Positions 1-11,931 are shown, numbered from the stretch's first letter. The stretch is 64,000 nucleotides of DNA from Norana najaformis (GCA_964023275.1 OZ029916.1:33444227-33508226), one strand, 5' to 3'. The notes: generated by a model not told the origin, from the letters alone. Numbers and translations: made by a program.

Positions 1-250
1 AGAACTTATCGATACATATACAGGAAGTACAAACGATAGTGCGCCATCACAATGTGTTCGTCTCTGTACGTGTCTGTGTTTGTCTGATTAACTGTCTTTG
101 TCTCAGTATGTGTCTCTTCATGTATCTACCTCTGTTCGTGTATTATGTTTCCGTCTCTGTTTGTCTGCCCGTTCGTGTCTCTGACTACATCTTAGTCTCT
201 GTCTGTGTGTCTGTCTCTGCCTGTGTGCTTTTTTGTCCCTGGTGTCTCCG
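1..250. repeat. Degenerate GTCT-rich pyrimidine tract
   Basis: From about 58 to 235 the plus strand is built of GTCTGT, GTCTCT and GTGTCT words. Open frames across it are low-complexity and not credible genes. Confidence 0.7.
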
Positions 251-404
251 ACAGCCATTGCTTAATCTGATCCGCTTGACGCGCAGTCGTAATTCGCTAT
301 TTCCGGATCCGGTAATATCGATTGGACGATGATAGTTGGAGCGGCGGACACTAGGGGTCGCTGCGAGGTGAATCTTCGCGCCGCCGCTGGGCGCGCTGCA
401 CTCG

Positions 405-446
405 CTCACCATGGCAACCGCATGTACAGACCGTCGCCGTGGCAAC
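405..446. promoter_or_regulatory. Two tandem RFX X-box motifs in a GC-rich block
   Basis: GTCGCCGTGGCAAC at 433-446 is a full match to GTNRCC-N2-RGYAAC. CTCACCATGGCAAC at 405-418 differs at one fixed base. The pair starts 28 bp apart inside a GC-rich, CpG-containing block (about 300-480) unlike its surroundings, which suggests a promoter. No target gene is recognisable; it may lie off the left edge. Confidence 0.4.
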
Positions 447-480
447 CGGCCTGATGTTTAGAGCGCGCTATGTTCGTTAG

Positions 481-1300
481 TGGGGTAAAAAAGAACGAGA
501 ACAAGCCGCATAAAGAAGATTAAATGATATCATAATTGGCTGCGTTCGATTGGGTCGGTTCCAGTCAGATTCGATCCAAACAGACAAGAAAAAACAGGCG
601 CCTAAACGATTGGAAGCCTGGCTAAAGACGGGACTAACTAACTCTAATCGAGCAACTTCTATCGCGCCGATATCTGCATATTCAACGAGATGTGTGAGGG
701 TACTTGTAACTGTATGCTTATTAGTGATTGCTACTGCAATTAGGGTCGTGATGGTAATTGTAATCGTGATGGTAATTGTAATCGTGATAGCAATTGTAGT
801 TGCAATTGTATTTTTTAATTTTTATACCCAAGGAAGATATAATCCCCGGATATAGTCATAGATATAGTCATCGTAATTTTAATCATAATTGAAATCGTGT
901 TTCCAAACCGCAATCGTGACCATAATCGTAATTGTGATTGTAATTGTAGCGAACCGTTCCTGCAAGACGATTATCGTGTAAGAACATTGAGCAGGTCATG
1001 TAAGCACAACTGAATGGGTGTATTGTATTTATTAGTGGCGTTACATAAATGTGAAATATGAATTAGATAAAACGCCGTGGCATAGACAAGAATTTTCGAG
1101 TGCAACACTTACTATGAAAAATGAAATAAAAAATGAGCGAAAAGGTTTTGATTCTCAAATCCCATTACATTTTTTTTAGTTTGTTAGTTGTTGTTGCCCT
1201 ATAGAGGTTTTGAAGCCTGCACTCGACGACGCGACGGTTCTTTGCCATTCAGCCAGTTGAGACAACGGGACTTGACCTGACGCGGTTCAGTTTTATCATT
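481..1300. repeat. Degenerate TAATCG/TAATTG hexamer tract and unique DNA
   Basis: Between about 735 and 950 the sequence is dominated by diverged GTAATC, GTGATG and GTAATT words, resembling the hexamer tails of the LINE family described below. The rest of the block shows nothing recognisable. Confidence 0.45.
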
Positions 1301-1965
1301 CAATCAACCAACCAACCTATCAATCAATCAATCATCCATGCATCCATCCATCCATCCATCCATTCGTCTATCTATCCGTATAGAAATATGCTCTTCTTTG
1401 GAAAAGAGAAGTGCAGAGAAAATAAGCGAATTGAGAGAATACAATAGAATACAATAGAATTAATAGAATTGAATTAAGATAATGGACGGAAGGGAAGAGA
1501 CTTAAGAAAATAGGACAGAAGAAAAGAAAAGGGAAGAGAAAACAATTAAGAATAAAAAATTAGGAGAAGAGAAAAGAAGAGAATTATGGGAAGAGAATAT
1601 AATAATAAGATAACAGAATAAAATAGATTGAAACAGAATAGAAGAAAAGAGAAGAACGATATATATGTATATATATTATGGTGATGTAGGTGGAATATGA
1701 TCCCGTCAACAAGGCTATATATATCTTCCCTTCCGTCCATTATATATATATATAGTAGCTCGGTGCATCTGCTAAAGGCCTGTAATAATCTAATGCTTAA
1801 ACAAACGGCAAAGGATGAGGAACAAATTGCACGATTCATGAAAGCCCCATCGTCCTCTGTAATTTGGCGCAAATTACGCGGAGTCCCCAGTAATCGTACA
1901 GCAGAATAATTACGAACTGGACGTTGCTACGTGGTCCGCCGAAGGGTCCTTACCTCAGCCGAGAC
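1301..1965. repeat. Short CAAT/CATC repeats and AG/AAT-rich low-complexity DNA
   Basis: CAAC, CAAT and CATC tetranucleotides run from about 1300 to 1365. AGAATACAAT and AAGAGAA words fill 1430-1660. No gene is visible. Confidence 0.5.
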
Positions 1966-2151
<186 letters not shown>

Positions 2152-2169
2152 AGACATATGTAGGTAAGT

Positions 2170-2222
2170 AGGCAGGTAGACAGACAGACAGACAGACAGG
2201 CAGACAGACAGACAGACAGACA
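2170..2222. repeat. (ACAG)n microsatellite
   Basis: Mostly ACAG units directly after the CAGG tract, with two GCAG interruptions. Confidence 0.85.
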
Positions 2223-2718
2223 GCTTTATGATGTGTGCATAGCGACATGCAGATGGCGTTAACTCCATCGGCGGCCCAGAATTTAACAACGGCCATATTA
2301 GATATACATACAATTACACTGCGTAGATTTTGTGCTATATATTATATGCTGTTTCTGTGTGATTATGTTGTACGAATTTTATTTTGTTAGTAATATGGGC
2401 GAGAATCGGTTGAATTTTCATTTATGAATATATAACTATATTGCATTTCTTTCTATTGTATATGCATACAATATGTATCATTATTCATTATATATCCCTA
2501 AATATTCCATATATATATATACTATGCTGTCCGTGCGTGTATATAAACCCATTCAAATATATTTTATCTAATGTGTAACATGTATATTGCATTTAATTAC
2601 ATGTACATGTATACAAGCCAACTACTTCCATATTTTGTATATTTCTGTAATATACGCATAGCCTTATTTCATATACATACAGTATTGTACAAACAGTGTA
2701 TATATATGTTCTTGCATA

Positions 2719-2749
<31 letters not shown>

Positions 2750-3209
2750 GTCATTCTGTCGTTCTGTTTTACTGTGGTGCTTATGTTTCTGACATCTCCT
2801 GTCTGTAATAATTATTATAATCGAATTCTTGTAATGTATTATTGTGAAAACACTTTTCATACTTTGAATGTCGCTTTGTCAAACCATACAAGCAAGTCAA
2901 GATAGAGAGAAAGGAGCTACATAGAGTGATTTTTGTTGGAACAGCAAATGGAGTCTTAATTACCAGCAGTTATTACCGGAATTAGTTGAAATGAGTCGTG
3001 AAGTAAGTCAGTTTCACAAGTGTTTTATTCACTGCAGCTTTAAAGACGTCCTTGTTATAGGAGAGGATGTGCTATAAGAGAGTGTGTGTGCGTGTGCGTG
3101 TGCGTGTGTGTGTATGATACGATGGAAGAAAATGTGATTTAAGGAGTGAGAATATTATATAAGATGAGAGGAAAGGTTCCGATAGAATAGCAGAGGAGGT
3201 GATACAACA
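2223..3209. other. AT-rich DNA with short TCTG and GT microsatellites
   Basis: Contains a TCTG run at about 2718-2745 and a GT-rich run at 3081-3112. Otherwise AT-rich with no recognised gene. Confidence 0.5.
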
Positions 3210-3385
3210 GTAATCGTAATCGTAATCGTAATTCCAAGATTTCTACAGCGCCCAACGAAAGCCGCGCCGCGGGGACCAGCTTATTTACAGGCGCTCAGTC
3301 AAAACAAAATCGATAGGCAGAAGGGTTCGGTTCCAGGTCAAGATTCAAGAGTCAGGCAGAGAGACAGTAGGAGATGATATGATAC
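3210..3385 (-). mobile_element. LINE 3' end, hexamer-tail family, copy 1
   Basis: Minus-oriented 3' UTR of the family with terminal motif GCGCTGTAGAAAT and an (ATTACG)n tail. On the plus strand the tail reads GTAATCGTAATC, then TTTCTACAGCGCCCAACG, then GCGCTCAGTCAAAACAAAAT. It matches copies at 17444, 32166 and 34551. Confidence 0.75.
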
Positions 3386-4335
3386 ACAAAGTGAGGGGGA
3401 GAAGAAAGGATATAAGAAACGACGAAAGAAGAGGACAGGATAGGATATAAGAGGAGAGGAGAAGAAAGGAAAAGGGAGGCTGAAAACGAGATATAAAACA
3501 GGAGTGCAATGGTTTTTGTGTTCGTGGAAACGGATTTTTTGAATGCGGTGTCGAGAGACGAATTCGTGAACCAATTAGTGTTCAGAGTTATCGGACCGTG
3601 AAACCGATTAACGGACCGTGGACGGGGCCCGTCATAAGTCGAGGTTAGACGCGCTTGAGGAACACGAACAGGCGGCAAGAGAAAGGCGTTACTTTGAAAG
3701 GAAGAGGATGGAAGGAGAAAATCAGGAGGAGGTAGCTTAAAAAGGTATAAACAAAAGCACTACTTTTCCATTCGCATAATTACATTAGGCCTAACGTGCG
3801 GTTAACGTCTGATTATTTCGTGTGCTTTGCATTGCACTGCTTTGCGTTGGACTGTTGCATTCTGTTGTTGTGGTTTGCATTGCACGGCAGCGAAAATGCG
3901 TTGTACTAGTTGCACTGTGCTATAATGCAATCTATTGTATTGTATTGTTCTGTATATTATTGCAATGCATTGTATATTATTGTAGTTAGTATATTGGACT
4001 GTATTGTATCTTAGAACTCCAATAAAGTGATTGTAATACAAATGACATCAATCGATTGCACACCAATGCCTTAGCGAAGTTTTAATTATATATATTTTCC
4101 ATCAAGAGTGTCAGTTATAATTAGTTTTCGCTATTCTTAAAATAAATTCACAGCCTTTTTCGAGTTTTAGTTTTAGCTATAGTTAATAATAATTGAAAAC
4201 CGTTACTTTTAGTTATTAAATTCTAAGTTTTAGCTAGTTTTAGTTATAATTGCTCAAGTTGTTCTCGAATGTTCTTTAAATAGCTGCAAATTCATTTAAA
4301 GAATGTTTTCATCTTCGGGATTTTCAAGGCATAAT
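3386..4335. other. Purine-rich and ATTGT/TTTAG low-complexity stretches
   Basis: Purine-rich at 3386-3480 and 3680-3740; diverged ATTGTATTGC words at 3820-4000; TTTTAGTTATAA words at 4100-4260. The 3480-3680 part is unique-looking but unrecognised. Confidence 0.4.
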
Positions 4336-4480
4336 TACGTTTTATTATATTCGTAATGGCAGAGTCCTCAAAAAGCTAAATCGTAGGAACCAGCTTGTTC
4401 ACGAGTGCTCAATCAAAACAAAATCTGCGAAGTAGGTATGGTCAGGTTCGGTTCCAAGTCAAAATCAAAAACTAAAAGTC
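4336..4480 (-). mobile_element. Diverged copy of the hexamer-tail LINE 3' UTR
   Basis: Shares GGAACCAGCTTGTTCACGAG, GTGCTCAATCAAAACAAAAT and CAGGTTCGGTTCCAAGTCAA with the better copies. A further piece with TTTGTACAGCGCCTC is at about 4740-4775. Confidence 0.5.
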
Positions 4481-5388
4481 ATCTCCATAAAATGAAAATA
4501 GTTTTTAAAGAATAAGTTTTTGAAATTGGCACAGCTAAATAAAATAAACTGACAAATAAGCTAATCAAATAAACTGATTAGCAAAAAGATCTTTGACAGA
4601 GGTCCAGTGGTCCATAGTATACCCAAACCATCACAGTGTGTTTTAAAATAACGAATTTATAGTAATTTGATTGATATCCAGGACGTTGGACTGAGACAGT
4701 TTAGACAGTAAAAATGTAAACAGAAGTCTACAGTACTTCTAATCGCAAATTTGTACAGCGCCTCAACAAGATGAACAACTCAAAGGGGTGATACCGATGC
4801 GAAGGTTGGATCGATATACATGATAGGAAAGAGGAAAACGATAACTATGGAGGAACGGTGATAAGAAGGGCACAGAGGAGAAAAAGCAATGGACAGAATC
4901 AACTGGAGTCGATTGGAAGCAGATAGTAGTACAAAGCGCTGAAACGAACGGAACAAAAAACTTGAATAAAGGAGAATAAAGCGAGCGGTGATGGAAGCCA
5001 TAGGTCTATTCTGAAAAAGCGAGCAAAACCTTAGAACGAAATAAAGCGTTGGGAAGTGAATCGAGAAGAACAGGAACGAAGAACAAAACTAGACAGACTG
5101 GACCGGAAATAAAATCAGAGGAAAAAGAAAAATTTGAGCAGCGAGCAACTTAGACGAAAAACATAAAATTACTAAGGCGTAAGACGCAGTCGCCATGACA
5201 ACGTACCCCGGTTCGGAAGTAACTGAGACGCCGCCGAGTTTCCCAGCATTCATTTCATTTCCGCTTTACAACATTTTACGATTGCTCGAATACTTTGCCT
5301 TATCTAGTTTAATCTGTAGCGGTGAGGTGAGAAAGAACAGCCGACTTAGTGTAATTGGAGGAAGAAAGGGAGGAATAGAAGGAAGTTG
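4481..5388. other. Unique-looking DNA, no gene recognised
   Basis: No repeat dominates here, and no frame shows domain features. It includes the weak X-box listed separately. Confidence 0.4.
5189..5202. promoter_or_regulatory. X-box-like site, one mismatch
   Basis: GTCGCCATGACAAC has one mismatch to the X-box consensus. It sits between purine-rich tracts with no recognised gene beside it, so it may be chance. Confidence 0.15.
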
Positions 5389-5830
5389 AAGGAAAGAAGA
5401 TATGGAAAACGAGGAGGAAGAAGAAGAGGTGGGTAAAAGGAAGGCAAAGTGGAGGTACAGAAGTTATTAAAGCAGGAGGAAGACGAAAAAAAGAAGAACT
5501 TGAAAAAATGAAAAGGAAGAGGACTTGAAAGAGAAAGAAAATAAGTACAACTGAATTTAGAAGAGTAAGAAGAGATGAAAGAGAAGACAATGCGCTTAAG
5601 CACAGACGGAAATGGCTAGAGAGGAAGCAGTGAAAAAGAAAGGATGATGATGATGATGAACGGAGAGAACAGAAAGTCGAGGAACAGAAGGAGGAAATGA
5701 GGAAGAAAAGCAAGAGACCGAAAACGAAGAGATGGGAGTCGTTTAGAAGTCTGGAATTTGCTAAACAGGATGAAGAACAAGAGAAGAAGCAGAAAATACA
5801 GGATAGAAGGAAGAGAATAGGAGTTGGAAT
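5389..5830. repeat. Purine-rich (GGA/GAA) tract
   Basis: The plus strand is almost wholly A and G for about 440 bp, with irregular GAAGAGGAA words. The Ser/Leu/Phe frames on the other strand reflect this composition. Confidence 0.75.
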
Positions 5831-6195
5831 AAAGGAATGTGGATCTGTGTAGTCGTTGGGGCGTCGTTTGCGCCATGTTACGGCAAATTCCGAATTCCTT
5901 TTCTCGCGTTCGCTTGTTTCCACAGATGCCTGAGAAAATAAAGCGATGTTTAAAATTGCTAATAAAGTCCAAAGTAAGACAAAACCGAACCGGATGGTGT
6001 GGAGACTTTTATGGGAAAGCTTTGATTGATCTACACATTACTGTCTAATGGAACGACTGAAAAAGAATTCTATATAAAAAAGCCGGTCTTGCCGCAAATA
6101 ATGTGATGCACTGGGATAGGGCGCAAAATAAATGCTTAATCATATTCTCGACGCCTTTGTAAGCGAACGTCGAAGAATCAGAGCATCATTTTAAC
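5831..6195. other. Unique-looking DNA, nothing recognised
   Basis: Ordinary composition between two low-complexity tracts; no supported feature. Confidence 0.35.
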
Positions 6196-6882
6196 TTGTG
6201 CTCCTGCATCTGCGCTATCTCTTCTTCTGCCTCCTCATCCATCAGAATAAATTCCTCTTAGTCTTTTCTCCTCGTTATTCTCCTCTTCCTCTTCCTCAGC
6301 TTCCTCTTCAATCCTTAGTGATCATTCTGTTCCGATGTCAAGCAAAATTCCAGTACGCATTTTTTCGCCTTTCCCTTCCATTTTTGCCTTCTATCTCTTA
6401 GTCTTGTTGCTTTCCATGTCCTTTTCTTCTCTCTGTCTCTCCCTTGACATTTCTATTTCCCTCTGTTTTCTCTGTTTGTCTGTATCTCTTGCTATTTTCC
6501 TAAATATCTCTGTCACTCTGTCTTTCTGTGATTCTTTGTATTTTTCTCTGCCTCTCACTTGCCATTTCTATCCTCTTCTGTTTCCTCTTTGTCTCTCTCT
6601 CTCTCTGTTTTGGTATTCCTATCCATCTATGTCTCTCTCACTGTGTTTCTCTGTGTCTTTGTCTGTCACTTGCTATTTCTTTCTCGTTGTCTCTCTCTCT
6701 CTCTCTCTGTCTGTCTGTATTTTTATTGCTCACTCGATCTTTCGCGTTCTTTGTCTCTGTGTGTCCCTTTCTGTGTCTGTTCCTTTCTTTCTCTGGCTAT
6801 GTCTCCGTTGCTGTCTCTGTGCGTCTCTCCCTCCACCACGTAACTCAGTATACCGCAGCAGCAGCAGCAGCAGCAGCAGCCA
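6196..6882. repeat. Pyrimidine-rich TCTCTG tract ending in (CAG)n
   Basis: CTCT and GTCTCT words dominate from about 6240 to 6830, then about seven CAG units at 6857-6880. Long frames here are compositional. Confidence 0.75.
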
Positions 6883-6900
6883 GAGCATCGTCAACAAGAG

Positions 6901-7008
6901 TCGTGATGCGACGTTGAGACCACGTAATGTTGTTTGGAACAATTATTCAACGCAGACATCGAATGCCGGTCAGATATTGACGATATCTCAGGTCGACAAA
7001 GGAGACTC
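6901..7008 (+). repeat. Dispersed 108-bp block, copy 1
   Basis: Roughly 70-75% identical by eye to 11932-12039, without net length change. Both copies are open in the frame reading RDAxLRPRN, NYS, NAGQ and ISQVD, and both follow a low-complexity pyrimidine tract. Origin unknown: mobile element or former coding sequence. Confidence 0.6.
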
Positions 7009-7009
7009 G

Positions 7010-7737
7010 TACTCGGTCTTCCCTTTCCGCCTTTCTCTCCGTCCGTACGTTCGTCTGTCCTTCTGTCTATCTGTTTGCCTCTGTGTAAGTTTCATTATGT
7101 CGTCCGCTCATACCATCTGTCGTTCTTAATATCTGCCAGCTCATCTGTTTTCCTGAGCCGGAATTCATGCTTCGCAGCATTTATGTGATGGAAATCCGTG
7201 GAAATATTTCCGTTTCTATTCTCTGCGTGCATTCTTGTGGCGCATTACGCTGCTGAGTTGTAGTGAACAAGCAGACTTCTATGGACAAGACGTCGTAAGA
7301 TATCGTAATAAACACACGTTGATGGAAAGCAAACGATGACGACTTCTTTGCCGAGTGTATCTTGCAGTAGATGGATGATGGATGGATACGTTTCCGAAAT
7401 TAGTCGTGCAAGGAATGATGCACCTGGAGATAGGTGAATGTGACGTAACTGGACGTAATGTAGCTTTATGTATCGTGAAATAATGTGATTCTATGGGATG
7501 CACTGCATAATTCAATGCGAAAGTTAAGCATATAGCATTATCCAGAAAACCTCCATAATAAACCATTTCGTTCAACCAGCTCCTCTTCCACCTGAACACT
7601 GCTCCGTCCTCCCGTCAGTTCATCCTAAAAATTGGGAAATCGCTCAATAACAATAGCTGTCCCACCCCTCTGGGATATACTTCCACCAGAATTACGATAA
7701 TTATGTGACCCATCCTACAAACTCACCAACACTTCAC
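7010..7737. other. Unique-looking DNA, nothing recognised
   Basis: A short TCTG/CCTT-rich piece at 7015-7085, then ordinary DNA with no supported feature. Confidence 0.35.
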
Positions 7738-7870
7738 TCCTTGCAATCTCTGCGCAGGTCTTTCACTCAAAACTGAAAACATTCGTCTTCCACAAATCTT
7801 ATCCTGATTCCTCCTCTTCCTCTTATCCATCTTACCGCTCCAATTCCAAACACCACCTATCACAGCGGTA
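7738..7870 (+). mobile_element. LINE C-terminal remnant of the hexamer-tail family
   Basis: Reading on the plus strand gives FHSKLKTFVFHKSYPD followed by SSSSSYPSYRSN. This resembles the FKxxLKTxLF terminus of CR1/L2-like non-LTR reverse transcriptases. Its DNA matches, in reverse, the outer part of the copies at 17444, 32166 and 34551, which identifies those as LINE 3' ends. Confidence 0.65.
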
Positions 7871-8454
7871 TGACTCTGCCTTCATATAGAGGTAAAAAAC
7901 TAAGCTCTTCTGCCATACTAATATTGCTTATTTACTGGAGGAAAATATGCTTACATAAAATATATTAATTATTATTTTTCTTCCTTATTAAGTTATTAAG
8001 TTAAATTCTGCTCTTCATCATCAATCAATCATCACAATCGTCATCGTCGTCGTATCATTGTCATCACCACATGATGAATATGAATGGAATGCGTAGGAAA
8101 TTACTTTGTGGAAACACAGCAAAACGTTTAATAGAGTTCGACTGATGAACTAAACAGCATTGGAAATCAATCAATCAATCAATTCCGCCAATGGGCGAAT
8201 TCGGTTGAGTGTCTGCAAAACGAGTCTTCTCTTGTCCGCGGGGCAAAAGTTCTGGGACCACTATGGCGAAACTGATTTGGAATTTCTTGTAGGCAAACTC
8301 AGTCGAGTGAAATGCCACACAAGGACGTCATTGACTGGGCAGAGGGCGCCAGCGCACAGAAAAAGGGAAAAGGCTTCGGTGGCTGCAGGGAATTGGAAAT
8401 GGAAGGACTCGCTTATCGTCCAGCATTATTCTGATTTGTGCATTGGAAAAGAAA
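7871..8454. other. Unique-looking DNA, nothing recognised
   Basis: A short ATCAATC/CGTCATCGTCG stretch at 8015-8065; otherwise no repeat or domain was seen. Confidence 0.35.
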
Positions 8455-8870
8455 AATGGAGCAAGAGGAGAAGCAGGAGGAGAATAAGAAGGAGAAGTAG
8501 GAGGAGAACAAGAAAGAGAAGTAGGAGGAGAAGGAGAAGTAGGAGGAGAATAAGAAAGAGAAGTAGGAGGACAAGGAGAAGGAGAAGTAGGAGGAGAATA
8601 AGAAGGAGAAATAGGAGGAGAACAAGAAGGAGAAGTAGGAGGAGCAGAAGCTGGAGTAGAAAAAGGAGCAGCAGAAGAATTGAGAGGAGTGGGACAAGGA
8701 ATAGGAAAAGGAGAACAGGAAAAAGAAGGTGACGGAGAATAATAGGAAGTAGAAGAATAAGGAGGAGAAGGAGAGACAGGACTAGGAGAAGAAACCACAG
8801 CTGGGGCAAGAGTAGAAGGAAGATGAAAAATAGGAGGATGAGAAGCATGAGAAAGAGGAGAAGTAGACTG
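8455..8870. repeat. Purine minisatellite (AGGAGGAGAATAAGAAGGAGAAGT-like)
   Basis: Imperfect 18-30 bp units of GTAGGAGGAGAA and AAGAAGGAGAA to about 8660, then less ordered purine-rich DNA. Confidence 0.75.
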
Positions 8871-9259
8871 GTGGTGGCGGTGCTGTGAGATTGGTGATAT
8901 GGTGGTATGGTGATGATGTGATTACGTGATGGAGGTATTTGACGATGAAGGCGATAGTCAAGTAAGGATGAGAATGATGAATAGTAATTCTCCACGCGAG
9001 GAGGAGGAAAAAGAGAAAGGAGAGAGGAAACTAAAAAAGGAAGATAAAAAGTAGGGACAGTTTGATGACAATAGGTGCAGAATGCCGGCAGATACGAAGA
9101 GGTGTGGCAATGTTCATTTATCGATCGCTCCTAACCACTGTCGTCTTCATAAGGGTGGTTCTTATGGCTGAGAGTTCATTCAGCTGAAGCGCAAACACGA
9201 CAACAGCAATCCAACATCAGGACAAACTTTCCTTACGGGATTATATGACTAGACAAAGA

Positions 9260-9720
9260 ATTGTCGATTTCAGAGGAGGACAGAAGGACGACAAGGAGGA
9301 GGAAGAAGGGGGAAAGCGACGATGATGAAGAACATAAAGAGCAGTACAGAAAGAAGGGAGGACGAGAAGAAGGAAGGAGAAGAAGAGGAAAAGTAAGAAC
9401 TGGGAGAGAAGGAAGAGGAAGAAGAGGAAATGGAGGAAGTGGAAGAGGAAGGGGAGCAGTAATAGGAAGAAAAACATGAAGAGGAGGATGGAAAAAGCAG
9501 AAGATGATGATGGATGAGTAGGAGGCGGAAGAAGAGGAGGAGGATAACGACGACGAAAGAGAGGAAGAAGAATTTAAGGCCGAGAAGAAAAAGAAAAAAC
9601 TTGGACAGGATGATGCAAAAAGAAAAATATGATGCAGGAGGAGGAAGAAGAGGGGGAAGAAGCAGCAGCAGCAGCAGCAGCAAAAGAAGAAGAAGATGAT
9701 GAAGTAGGAGGAGACTAATA
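9260..9720. repeat. Purine-rich tract with (CAG)n
   Basis: GAGGAAGAA-type plus strand for about 450 bp, with about seven CAG units at 9661-9682. It lies 3' of the protocadherin stop codon, possibly in or beyond the 3' UTR. Confidence 0.7.
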
Positions 9721-9871
9721 AAAGAAAAGCAGAAGTAATAAAGATAAGCTTGAGTATGATCTATAAATGTTGTTCTTCATTTGCTGCTAAAGTAGCGCCA
9801 TCTAGATATCGTCTGAGTTGGTTGCTATGGAGTCCATGTTCTCTTATTGCCATGTCGTCGCTAGCGCTCTG

Positions 9872-10540
9872 TCACACTATCACAGTACTCCTGTCGTCAC
9901 TGGCAACTCCTGCTGCCGTATCCACGACGGAAAATGAAGGCATGGCCCTGCGCGAAGCCACGTTGCCGTGGAGACTGTTGCCTTGACCACCGAACCACTG
10001 GCGAGCGGAACAGCCCTTTCCAAGCGAGTGGGTGGCGTACCCGGTAGCTGGGGTAACTGGAGGCGAGGTGTTGGATATGTCCCTGGAGACGCCGTTGGGT
10101 GGTCCAGCATCGCGTAGGATGCCCTTACGCGGCTGGAAGGAGATGGGTTGAGGAGGCAGGGTCAGCGATCGGACCCGCGAGTAGGAGAGGGTCTTGCCGG
10201 AGGAGCCAGGGGTCGTATAGGCGCAATTCGAGCCCGGTACGTGCCTGTATTGCTGGGTGGTGGTCGCGAGTTTCTGGCGCGACCAGACGGGGTTAAAGGT
10301 TGTCGTCTGCTGGCCTCCAGCGGCGGCTGTCGTGTTGAGCGTGGGGTGGTTGTTCAAGGCAGACGGGGTGGCACTGGTGCAGCAGGCCGACGAGGTGCAA
10401 GCCTTCTTCAAGTGGTCGCCTTCTTCGCTCGGGCCTCGACCGCTGTCCGTGTAAGATCCTTCGGCTGACGGGATGCTGTCCTTGTCACCTGGACAGGTCA
10501 CTTGGAGGTCACGGGCGCTCCAGACCGACCACTGCTGAGA
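9872..10540 (-). CDS. Protocadherin exon 3: cytoplasmic tail with DSGRGPSEEGD motif and stop
   Basis: A strong acceptor (TTACTTTTGTCTTCACAG) precedes a phase-0 frame of 222 codons ending at TGA 9872-9874. The sequence is complex and protein-like. Residues 30-42 of the exon read YTDSGRGPSEEGD, which resembles the conserved cytoplasmic motif of protocadherins. The rest is rich in Ser, Thr, Pro and Gly, as expected of a disordered tail. The last residues are STVIV, which would fit a hydrophobic class II PDZ ligand. The phase matches the donor at 36492, so I infer splicing from exon 2 over an intron of about 26 kb, giving a protein of about 1126 residues. Small exons in between, or use by another protocadherin, cannot be excluded without transcripts. 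Confidence 0.75.
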   Translation of the reverse strand, partial: SQQWSVWSARDLQVTCPGDKDSIPSAEGSYTDSGRGPSEEGDHLKKACTSSACCTSATPSALNNHPTLNTTAAAGGQQTTTFNPVWSRQKLATTTQQYRHVPGSNCAYTTPGSSGKTLSYSRVRSLTLPPQPISFQPRKGILRDAGPPNGVSRDISNTSPPVTPATGYATHSLGKGCSARQWFGGQGNSLHGNVASRRAMPSFSVVDTAAGVASDDRSTVIV

Positions 10541-11390
10541 CTGTGAAGACAAAAGTAACAGGTCAGTAAATGCACTGACCAGATAGTACAGCATAACATA
10601 ACATATCATAGAATAACGTAACATAACACAAGTTCAGAAAGCATTTGCATCGGTGTTAGAAACACTGCAGCTTACGAGCTATACAGCAGCAAATTCTTCC
10701 TAACTTCCTCTAACAAAGCAAGAAACGTCCCACCGAGATAGTATATAATACTATATACTGTCATCCAAAATGGTGCACAAGACGACAAACCTTGAAATGA
10801 AGAATTCTACCCTAATTTTCCTGCTGGTTTTTAAATCATTTATATGGATCTGATCTGTGTCTTTGGGTCGCCGTGTTATGTGCTTATTCAAAAAAGTCTC
10901 CGATGCCTATCGATTGAATAAGGTCAGATTGCATCGTCTTATAATAAGCAGAGGTCTAGATCGCTTCCTAGGATCAGATCCCAATCTATCAAATAAGGTA
11001 AGACCATAGTAGACTGGACACAGGCGCAAAGATCAGATCGATTGGAATCAGATCAGATCACATCATATACTTTGTGGCGTACAAGTGCAGATTGCCTTCT
11101 CGGGTCAAATCAACTTAAGGTTAGATCAAAGAAAGGGGTGGCTGGAAATGTGTGCCCTGAGATCTATTCTTTAGGAGCTGGCAACCCTGACATGGAGAAA
11201 CTATTGAACAGATAGACCAGTTCGTCTATCTAACTTAGTTTCGGTCACCCTTTCTCATCCCCAATATTCCCTCGTTTCTTCTTTCTTTAAGTATGTGTTT
11301 GGTTCTTCAGACTAGCGCTTCGTCTTGATAAGTCTATTTATGTATGGCGTCTATTCCTCTTGATTTTCCTAACACGCCCACCTCTTATTC
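10541..11390. other. Intronic DNA with GATC-rich words
   Basis: Repeated AGATCAGATC and GGTCAGATT words between about 10850 and 11130 suggest an old degenerate tandem repeat. No gene seen. Confidence 0.35.
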
Positions 11391-11700
11391 TTGCTGATAC
11401 ACCTCCGTCCCTTCATTCGTTTTTCTTTTCTTCTTTCTTCCTATTTCTCATTTTTTTTCTTTCTCTTCTTGTTCTTTTTCTTCTTCTTCTTGTTCTTCTC
11501 TTCTTCTTGTTCTTCTTCCTGTTCTTCTTCTAGTTCTTCTTCCAGTTCTTCTTCTAGTTCTTCTTCTAGTTCTTCTTCTAGTTCTTCTTCTTGTTCTTCT
11601 TCTTGTTCTTCTTCTTGTTCTTCTTCTTGTGCTTGTTCTTCTTCTTCTTCTTCTTCGTCTTCTTCTTCTTCTTCTTATCCTCATCCTTCTTCTTCTGCTG
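11391..11700. repeat. (TTC)n / TTCTTCTTGTTC tract
   Basis: Pyrimidine-rich, with 12-bp variants TTCTTCTAGTTC and TTCTTCTTGTTC from about 11500 to 11640. Poly-Ser and poly-Arg frames are artefacts. Confidence 0.85.
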
Positions 11701-11931
11701 CTGCTCTCCTGCTAATCCTCCTCATCCTCGTCTTGTTGCCTTGCCTGATTCTGTTGGTCTTTATACATGCATGTCATTTATTCCACTTACTCCAGCTTCT
11801 ACCCCTCAATCTCTTCGCCTTTCTCTCTTTCTATCCCGCTTCAACTCCAACTCTTCCTCTACAATCCTTCTTCATCTCCCCTTAACCCCATCTCCATCAC
11901 GTAGGGCAGCCTGCAGCATCATCAGTAACTG

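Noticed and set aside
4100..4260. TTTTAG-rich stretch considered as interstitial telomere
   Set aside because: Units are irregular and no exact telomeric repeat array is present.
5309..5972. Long minus-strand Ser/Leu/Phe-rich frames resembling membrane proteins
   Set aside because: Compositional effect of a purine-rich plus strand.
6335..7129. 264-codon plus-strand frame
   Set aside because: Mostly TCTCTG microsatellite read as Leu/Ser/Cys; only the 108-bp block at its end is of interest.
9960..9975. GTTGCCGTGGAGAC as a further X-box
   Set aside because: It lies in protocadherin coding sequence and has a mismatch; likely chance.
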